DNA of 64,000 nucleotides from Gnetum montanum (Eukaryota; Streptophyta; Gnetopsida; Gnetales; Gnetaceae). Each line of letters begins with the position of its first letter. The stretch's first letter is position 1. The translations under genes and the position numbers were made by a program. The stretch spans positions 65,379 to 129,378 of the forward strand of contig MNCI01038321.1 in the NCBI GenBank assembly GCA_015680685.1. The letters run 5' to 3'. Below are positions 57,451 through 64,000 of this stretch, piece after piece. Under the pieces are notes generated by a model. That model was not told the origin of the DNA, ran no database searches, and was given only the letters and a program-made list of their open reading frames with translations.

Positions 57451-58047
57451 TGATAAAACCATTTTTTCACTAGGTGCGATATTAGATTAATGATATTGTA
57501 GCTACGATATCATAGCTCATGCTATGTCATTGTTGATATGATTTTCTAGGAGTTGTGCAGCCCTATAACTATTGACACTTGGATGTACAAGCAATAATAA
57601 TTTTCTCTAACCCTTACCCAAACTCTTGCATTTTCATTTCATAGTTTTAGTGATAGTGTAAATGCCTACAATGTGGTGTTAAACAGTTCATTGGAGTCTT
57701 TATTTGAGTAAATTGTACTTGAACATAGTTTATAATTGGCAATAAAGATCGAGATTATTTTACATCATTGGAGAATTCCTTAGTTCTTTTGTTCTATTGT
57801 TTACTTAGCATAATTTTTCTATTTTCTTTGTTTAATCATTTACATTCCAAAGTACTTTATTTTTTATGCTCATTAGTTAAGAAAAATGATGAAAATCGAT
57901 TTCAAGAATTTAAGTATAATTGTTTGGTGAACCAGTAGTGATCTTGCTTGATTCGCTTAGTAGTGATTCCACTTGGTAATCCCAGTGACAATTACATAAG
58001 TCCAAGATGTGATTTGTAAACTAGCATTAGATACTCATCACTACTAG
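57451..58047 (+). repeat. 5' LTR of element E
   Basis: Starts TGATAAAACCATTTTTT; ends after ATACTCATCACTACTA. Aligns with 63280-63845. Confidence 0.75.
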
Positions 58048-58250
58048 TGAATATACAAAGAGAGGATCATACCAACAATGCTAAAGGAAAATTAATAAAA
58101 TGTCCTTTCTTTAGGAAAAATCCAAAAAAGGCTAGTAGAGTTAGGACTTCATTGAATCATGATCCTCCTATGATAGATCCTTATACAAGCAGCATGCTTC
58201 CATAACAACCAACTCATAAACTCATAATTGTTATGCTAAGTAAGATAGTA
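58048..58250 (+). other. Leader of element E
   Basis: Short leader. Translation from about 58085 has FRKNPKKASRV and MIDPYTSSMLP but no gag core. The linker that precedes protease in D is reduced to this. Confidence 0.4.
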
Positions 58251-58865
58251 TTAGATTGGATTAAGGCAGGACCACTTCCTAAGAAAATAATTGATCTGAG
58301 AATTCCTTTGATTTATTTAAAAATTGCTAAAAACTTACCATGCAAGGCTCTATTAGACTTAGGTTATGGGGTTAGCTTGATATCTTAAGAAACATACAAG
58401 GCATGGAACCTACTACCCTTAAAGAAATGCAACATAAGTTTAGAGCTAGCAGATCAATCAATCACCATTCCTTTTGGACAGACTGAAGATGTGGTGACCA
58501 CTATCAATGAATGGTCTTATCTAGTAGATTTTCTTGTAGTTGACAGGAAGAATAATGATAAGGAATTTCCTATCATAATGAGAAGCGCATGGCTTAGTAC
58601 AATAGATGCTAAGATAGGAATGAGGGACTTATTCGTAGAAATTTTTGAGGATGAGGAAGGAGCCATACATATTCAAAGAATTCCATGCATTACTGATAAT
58701 AAAAAAGGATGTAGTTGTGAACTAAAATTTCAAAATGTCAACACATTCCTTACACTATCCCACAACAGATGGGAAAAACAAGTGTGTGTACAAGAAGGAA
58801 TAAGGGCCACTAAATCAAAAGACACCCAATGGTTAAAAATTGAAAAATTAAAAATTGTCTAAAAC
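58251..58865 (+). pseudogene. Protease of element E
   Basis: Reads AGPLPKKIIDLRIPLIYLKI, CKALLDLGYGVSLIS with the catalytic aspartate kept (DLG form), then AWNLLPLKKCNISLELADQS, an open frame at 58491-58862 with WSYLVDFLVVDRKNNDKEFP, MRSAWLSTIDAKIGMRDLFV and KGCSCELKFQNVN. Only a TAA after LIS separates the catalytic site from the rest. It is the best-preserved of the three proteases in this family (C, D, E). Confidence 0.78.
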
Positions 58866-60299
58866 ATGCATGGAAACATTTGACCCACTTATTAACTCCC
58901 ACCCTAAGAAATTGACCCAAACTGATAACTCACAAAAGGATATCATACAACAATGGATAATGGAAATGGAGACTTAAAATTTGAATTTAAGAATAAATAA
59001 GAGAGTATAGTTGGACCTTCTGAGATGGAAAAATCATTTAGTCCAATGGGATATATTTCCTCAGAAGATTAGAATTCGATTATCATCAAAATTACATGGG
59101 ATAATAATAAAGAAACTAAATCACTAAGGATGAGAAATGAGAAACTTAGAGTGTAGGATCTAGGGGATCTAGGATCCATTTTCCAAATACTTTCCCATGA
59201 GTTAAGTCATGGATTAGATGCCTTACCTTGACTTAAGAATTAAAAAATGCTTTTCAACTTTTTTGTTTTTTAATTTTTTTTTGGTTTATAATTTTTTGTT
59301 ATACTTTTCAAATTTCTTACCAAATTTTCATATTCTTTGATATCTTTTCATTCTTTTATACTTTTTCATTTCTTAATCATTTGATATTCTTTGATATTTT
59401 TCAAATTATTTCTTCATTTTTTCTATTTTTTCATTTTTTTTATAATTTTCATAATTTTTCTTGTACATATTTTTATCAATTTTTCCAATAAAGGGCAAAG
59501 GAATAAAGCAAGATGTAGTCCCAATAAGATGAATATTACTCTATATTATCAAATCATGAAGGATTGATTTCATATACAGTGAGACCACATCATCCATCCA
59601 TTCATTTCTAACAATAAAAGATTCTTACCATGACCATAATGATAGTATTTTCATAATAAAAATAAAATAAGATTTTGATCATTATGCTTGGATAGCAGAG
59701 TAAAGAACTAAGTGGGAATGAAAAGGGTGTGACATCAAGGGGATTTGTGGATTCTCTGAAATTGCTACTATGAGTTTTATCTTGTTGTTAAGATGGTATT
59801 ATTCTCCTAAGTTCTAATGAAAAATGGAAGTAAGAATATAATAAGTGTTGCCTTACCATATCACTAGAAAGACATGTTACCCATGCTTGAAGGTAGTAAG
59901 GTTGACACAGTAAAAATATAATAAAAGCATAGAATAAAATAAAGCTAAAATTTCTTAATGCATAAAAGATAATATAAAGGGTAATTGTAAGGATAAAATA
60001 AGAATATTACAACTAACTAATCAAATTGAAGTGAAAGGACTTAAACCAATTTTCCTAACTAACTGTACCTACTGTTTAAGAGCATAATAAACAAGAAAAT
60101 GATAATTGTGAAGAGGTCATAATAATCAAAGATATAATAATTATTCTTTTTGAAATTTCTCTAACTCTACAAGCATGATAAAGACCATAACTAATAAAAA
60201 TGATAAGAATGTGATCAGACCAAGAATACGAGAAAGGATTATGAACTGTTAAGATCCAATTTGAATTTATTGGTAACCTTAAATTCTTAATGATTGTAG
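58866..60299 (+). other. Spacer of E between protease and ORF-X
   Basis: Joins protease tail to the T-rich spacer with no pol in between. T-rich at 59245-59480. GACATGTTACCCATGC at 59871-59886 matches D exactly. Ends GATTGTAG at 60292-60299 directly before the ORF-X ATG, again as in D. Confidence 0.5.
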
Positions 60300-63150
60300 A
60301 TGGCCCTAAAGAGACCTATAGAAGAAGGACCTTCACAAAAAGGTAGCAAAAGAAAAGAGGACAAGTAGGAGAACAAACTCCATAGGATGAACATGAAGAT
60401 TAGGATGCTCAATAATTTAGCATCCACCAATAGACTCCTACCATAGAACATTTAGCCCAAATCAAAGCAGAGGTACCACCAGCACCTGAATAGGGATAGT
60501 GTCTCACACTAATTGATGAATTCCTCGAGGCCATTCAAGAAAAATTGATAATGTCTATAGTCATTACAAAATTGAACTTTGGCCCATTCATGGAGTTTTC
60601 TCTGGAAGCTATTAAGACGCAACTTCAAGCATCTTTGTTCTAGCCAACACTATCTATCAATCCTGATTGGTATTTAGGAGAAGTCTACCAATTCTATCAA
60701 AACAAGCAAGATGATGCAAGGTAAAGATTGAAGGGGTCTCCATGACATACTTTGTTGAGGCAATAGCAAAGGCCTTGAACATATCAAATTTCAAACCCAA
60801 TGCTGCAGAAATTTCTACAAGGTTCGACACTAATGCCAAGAAGTTGTGGCTATAGAGAGCCTATGGTAAAGAAGATAAAGATTATAGCGAGCTAGCTATA
60901 GAAGAGAATATTTATTTCAAGATTGAAACCTTCCATTAATTCCCAATGAAGAGGCTCAGTTGGATCTCAACATATGTAGCTCAAGGAAGTGCAATATTGA
61001 TGGAAAAATTTAATGTCAAAATTACTCATTTGCTCTTTCTAAAGATCTATAGCTAGTTTGAGGAGAAGAAGGTAGGGAAACTAACATTACCATTCCCTTG
61101 CCTTATCAGAAATCTATGTAAGTAAGTGGGCATCCTAGGTTACACCAATGATGTCCCAAGAAAGGCCCAGGCTACATCCTATGCTGAAATGTCAAAGCTA
61201 GTGCCACCCAAGAAAGATCAGCTAGAGAAACTGGTAGGCACTAAGGGGGCTTTAGGATCTAGACTAGCCAGTAACATTCTAGCTATTGGTCAACAACACC
61301 GGGTAGGAACCAGTGGTTAAACACATGTAAGTGATAGACTCGAATAGCAAGCACTACCACTACCATAAGATTACCATTCCTTAATGAGCCATTTACACCA
61401 AATCGTGGACATCATTAGCTAGGGAAAAGGGAAGGCTCGATCCTACATAGAGTCAAAGAAAGCATTGTAAGTCCTATGATATCTATAGACCTTGCTAGTT
61501 GGTAGGTATTCTTGCAGGTAGGAGGAGAGGAGGATTGGGCACATTAGATATTAGGAAATGTTGCATCCTTCTAAGTGATGCTAGAAACTAGTAAAGGTAC
61601 CATGATTATGATCATGCAACACCATGATGTTCCAGGAGCAACATAAGTGATAATCAACCACATCAAGAAGTCATTCAATGTTCCCATTATGCCTCCAACC
61701 AATATTTATGGATCCAAAGATGGCCAAATGCTAGTTGATACCTCTATGACACTTATAGAACATGATGGTGTACTTGATAGACTATTGTAGATGGGCTAGG
61801 TCATGCAGAATATTTTTGATATTCCTAGTGATATCACTATAGTGTACTATGACTTAATTACCACTAAGGAAAAGTTGATGATAGCATAGATAAGGGTAGA
61901 ATATGCTAAAAATGAAGTGGAGAGGCTACAAGAATAATTGGTAGCTCTAAGAGTAGACATAAGGGACCTTGCATGATTTGTTACCCTAGACTAGCTTGAG
62001 CAATACAAAATTGATTAAGTCAAGTAGCTACTTACTAGAAATATAAAAGTAGAGATAGAAAGAGAACAGGCTATGTGGAATGCCTTAATAGAAGAAGCCC
62101 AAACATACATACATGCCAAAGCTCTCACTACTCTTGAGGAGGAGAATAAAAAACTTGCTACCAATAACACAAGGTTGAATGATATTGAGAAGTAGAAGAA
62201 TGTTCTCAATGAAAACATCCATCAACTATTATGACAATTCATTTGAGTCAACCAAGACATGAAGAGATTGACTTGAGAAAATAGAACCTTATTAGTGGAG
62301 GAAATAAGCACATGATAGAATAAGGCCATTTGACAGAAGTTAGCCATTGAAATAAGCACGTGATAGTATAAGGCCAAGAAGCATGAGAAGATCAAGGAGC
62401 ATTGTAGGCCCCAAATAGGAATGTATAAACAAATAAATAAAAAGGAAATCCAAATGGAAAAGGCCAAAATCAATTCCATCACTACCCAAAAACTAGACTA
62501 TCAACCCATCCTAAACAACCTAGCCCACATCCATCAGGCTAAAATCAAGAATAAGGACCTACATATTAAGGACTTAATAGAGTACATGAAATTAGCTAAC
62601 CTTTGGTATGCTAACTTGGCCATGTTAACAAAAAAATGACCTTGTAATGAGTTTGAGCAACAAGTAGCAACAACGTGTGCCATGTATGAAAAGGAGTTCG
62701 TAGATCAGAAGGATGCCTTGTAGAAGTTACATGTGGCAAAGTCAAAGCTCGAAATTGTTAAGGCTAACTACCGGAGATAAAGGATGTTGCTGCAAAACTA
62801 ATGCACTAGATAACAAATTACCAAGAGTTAATAAAGGTGGCTAGGGTCTTGGAAGAAGAATGATGGTAGTTTGTTTCATATTACATCAAGGCCAACAAAA
62901 TGTTCCTGTAACTAGAATTTCCATGGGATGTATTGACTCTATTCAATATTACACAATCTACATGGACAATACATGACCTTAGTATGAAGGAAGAAAATAT
63001 TTAGGTACTTCTAAACAAGTATTAATTTTAGAAACATAACGACAAGGGGAATAAGCTAATGGAAGAGCCTTGACCACCTGGAACTTAAGGACTACATTAA
63101 GCTACTTCAGGTTTTTTTTGTTTGTCTTGTCAAATGTCAACTATGTTAAA
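60300..63150 (+). pseudogene. ORF-X of element E
   Basis: ATG 60300 gives MALKRPIEEGPSQKGSKRKE, aligned with D's MALKGKHMQE-GPSQQ. After a frame change the first half continues KLNFGPFMEFSLEAIKTQLQ, NPDWYLGEVYQFYQN, YFVEAIAKALNISNFKPNAA, LPFPCLIRNLCK, each matching D's counterpart. The second half is helical and Glu/Lys-rich, with HLQxAKI-type repeats and IKNKDLHIKDLIEYMKLANL plus WYANLAMLTKK (62540-62635), against D's IEYMKLINLRHANLAML. It ends near 63150. Two or more frameshifts and many stops. Shared start, order and end with D support this as one protein family; function unknown. Confidence 0.68.
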
Positions 63151-63269
63151 TTTTTGTAAAAACACCAATGAGGCATTTAAAGCTATGTAAATAATAAAAT
63201 ATAGCTCTCAATTTTATAAGGAACTCTATTCTCATTTTATTTTAGCTTAAGGATGAGTTTCTAGTTAGT

Positions 63270-63279
63270 TGTGGGAATA
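63270..63279 (+). promoter_or_regulatory. Polypurine tract of E
   Basis: TGTGGGAATA directly before the 3' LTR start TGATAAAATCA. Confidence 0.6.
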
Positions 63280-63845
63280 TGATAAAATCATTTTTTTGGT
63301 AAGTGTGATACTGTAGCACATGCTACGCCATCATTGATATGATGTCTAAGGGGTTGTGTAGCCCTAGAAATATTAACACTTGGGAACACAAGCAATAATA
63401 ATTTTCTCTAGCCTTACGCAAAGTCTTGCAGTTTCATTTCATAGTTTTAGCGATAGTGTGAATGCTCGTAGTATGGTGTTAAACAACTGACTAGAGTCTT
63501 TATTCAAGTAAATTGTTCTTAGACATTGTTTATGATTGGTAATAAAGATTGAGACTATTTTACATCATTGCAACATTTCTTAGTTCTTTTTTTTATTGGT
63601 TACTTAGCATAATTTTCTTATTTTCGTAGTTTAATCATTTACATTTCAAAGTACTTGATTTTTTATGCTTATTAGCTAAGAAGAATGGGTATGATTGGCT
63701 TCAAGCATTTAAGCGTAATTTTTTGGTGACCCAGTAGTGGTCTCGCTTGATTTGCTTAGTAGTGATTCCACTAGGAAATCCTAGTGACAATTACAAAAGC
63801 CCAAGACATGACTGATAAACTAGGACCAAATACTCATCACTACTA
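63280..63845 (+). repeat. 3' LTR of element E
   Basis: TGATAAAATCATTTTTTTGG to about CATCACTACTA; aligned with 57451-58047. The right edge is where similarity ends. Confidence 0.75.
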
Positions 63846-64000
63846 TGATAAAATAGATTTCCATTTCTGTGTTACTTAGACTTAGATTTTAATTCCATTT
63901 TCAATCATGTTTATCACTAGGAGTAATATGAGCCTTACAACATCAACTATCATTTGCCTCATTGTGAGTTAAATCATACATAAAAATTTCACTAACTCAA
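63846..64000 (-). other. Flank right of E, possibly continuing the LINE relic G
   Basis: 155 bases. The minus strand reads SDKHD-KWN-NLSLSNTEME, which could be the stretch between endonuclease and RT of a LINE, interrupted by E. The evidence is weak. Confidence 0.25.

Larger units (their letters stand above)
57451..63845 (+). mobile_element. Element E: non-autonomous Ty3/gypsy derivative with protease and ORF-X only
   Basis: LTRs at 57451 and 63280 flank only 5.2 kb: a protease, a T-rich spacer and an ORF-X homologue. No gag core, RT, RNase H or integrase motif was found on either strand. The arrangement matches D with the gag and RT-integrase blocks removed. It must have relied on another element's enzymes. 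No convincing target duplication was found (TGCAT left, TGATA right). Confidence 0.75.

Noticed and set aside
63841-63856. A second TGATAAAAT after E's 3' LTR as the start of a tandem LTR
   Set aside because: Similarity to the LTR start stops after about ten bases.

Overview
This window looks like intergenic DNA from a large plant nuclear genome. A gymnosperm is the best guess, inferred from old, nested, AT-rich LTR retrotransposons with long LTRs, internal coding regions full of nonsense codons, and the absence of any intact host gene. Almost everything recognisable is a transposable element or a relic of one. I assign seven elements (A-G), a SINE-like repeat cluster and one captured host-gene fragment.

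Layout. Element C (minus strand, Ty3/gypsy) runs from its LTR start near 20293 down past base 1. Its gag is split by element A (about 2382-18400, plus strand), a 16-kb Ty3/gypsy element with two RNase H domains (Tat/Ogre-like). A has gag-protease at 5263-7845, RT-RNaseH-second RNaseH-integrase at 12565-15997, and a 4.7-kb stretch between them. That stretch holds a degenerate tandem repeat and a decayed, apparently intron-containing gene on the opposite strand (8792-10705). Element B (20790-32076, plus strand, Athila-like Ty3/gypsy) has a perfect TTTAT target duplication. Its 5' LTR carries 1.4 kb absent from its 3' LTR, including a MATE transporter pseudogene. Element D (32606 to at least 45587, plus strand, Ty3/gypsy) has gag-pro-RT-RH-INT and then a 958-codon extra reading frame (ORF-X, 41788-44661) in the position where envelope-like genes sit. 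After a 173-base gap come SINE-like repeats (45761-46990), then a Ty1/copia element F (47440-53674, minus strand). A LINE-type reverse transcriptase relic G (55590-57420, minus strand) follows. Element E (57451 to about 63845, plus strand) is a relative of C and D that lacks gag, RT and integrase but keeps protease and ORF-X.

How the parts relate. C, D and E share LTR start and end sequences, protease-tail sequence, a T-rich spacer and, for D and E, ORF-X. D carries the enzymes. C and E have lost the RT-integrase block and look like non-autonomous partners that depended on D-like copies. ORF-X begins with MALK in both copies, directly after an identical GATTGTAG, which looks like a 3' splice site, so it may have been made from a spliced message. 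The antisense gene in A has introns whose phases join its exons in frame; being antisense, these introns would survive retrotransposition.

Limits. Almost every reading frame has stops or frameshifts, so coding features are given as pseudogenes with domain-level boundaries, usually good to some tens of bases. LTR ends are exact for B and F and approximate for A, C, D and E. All homology statements come from reading translations by eye; no search was run.
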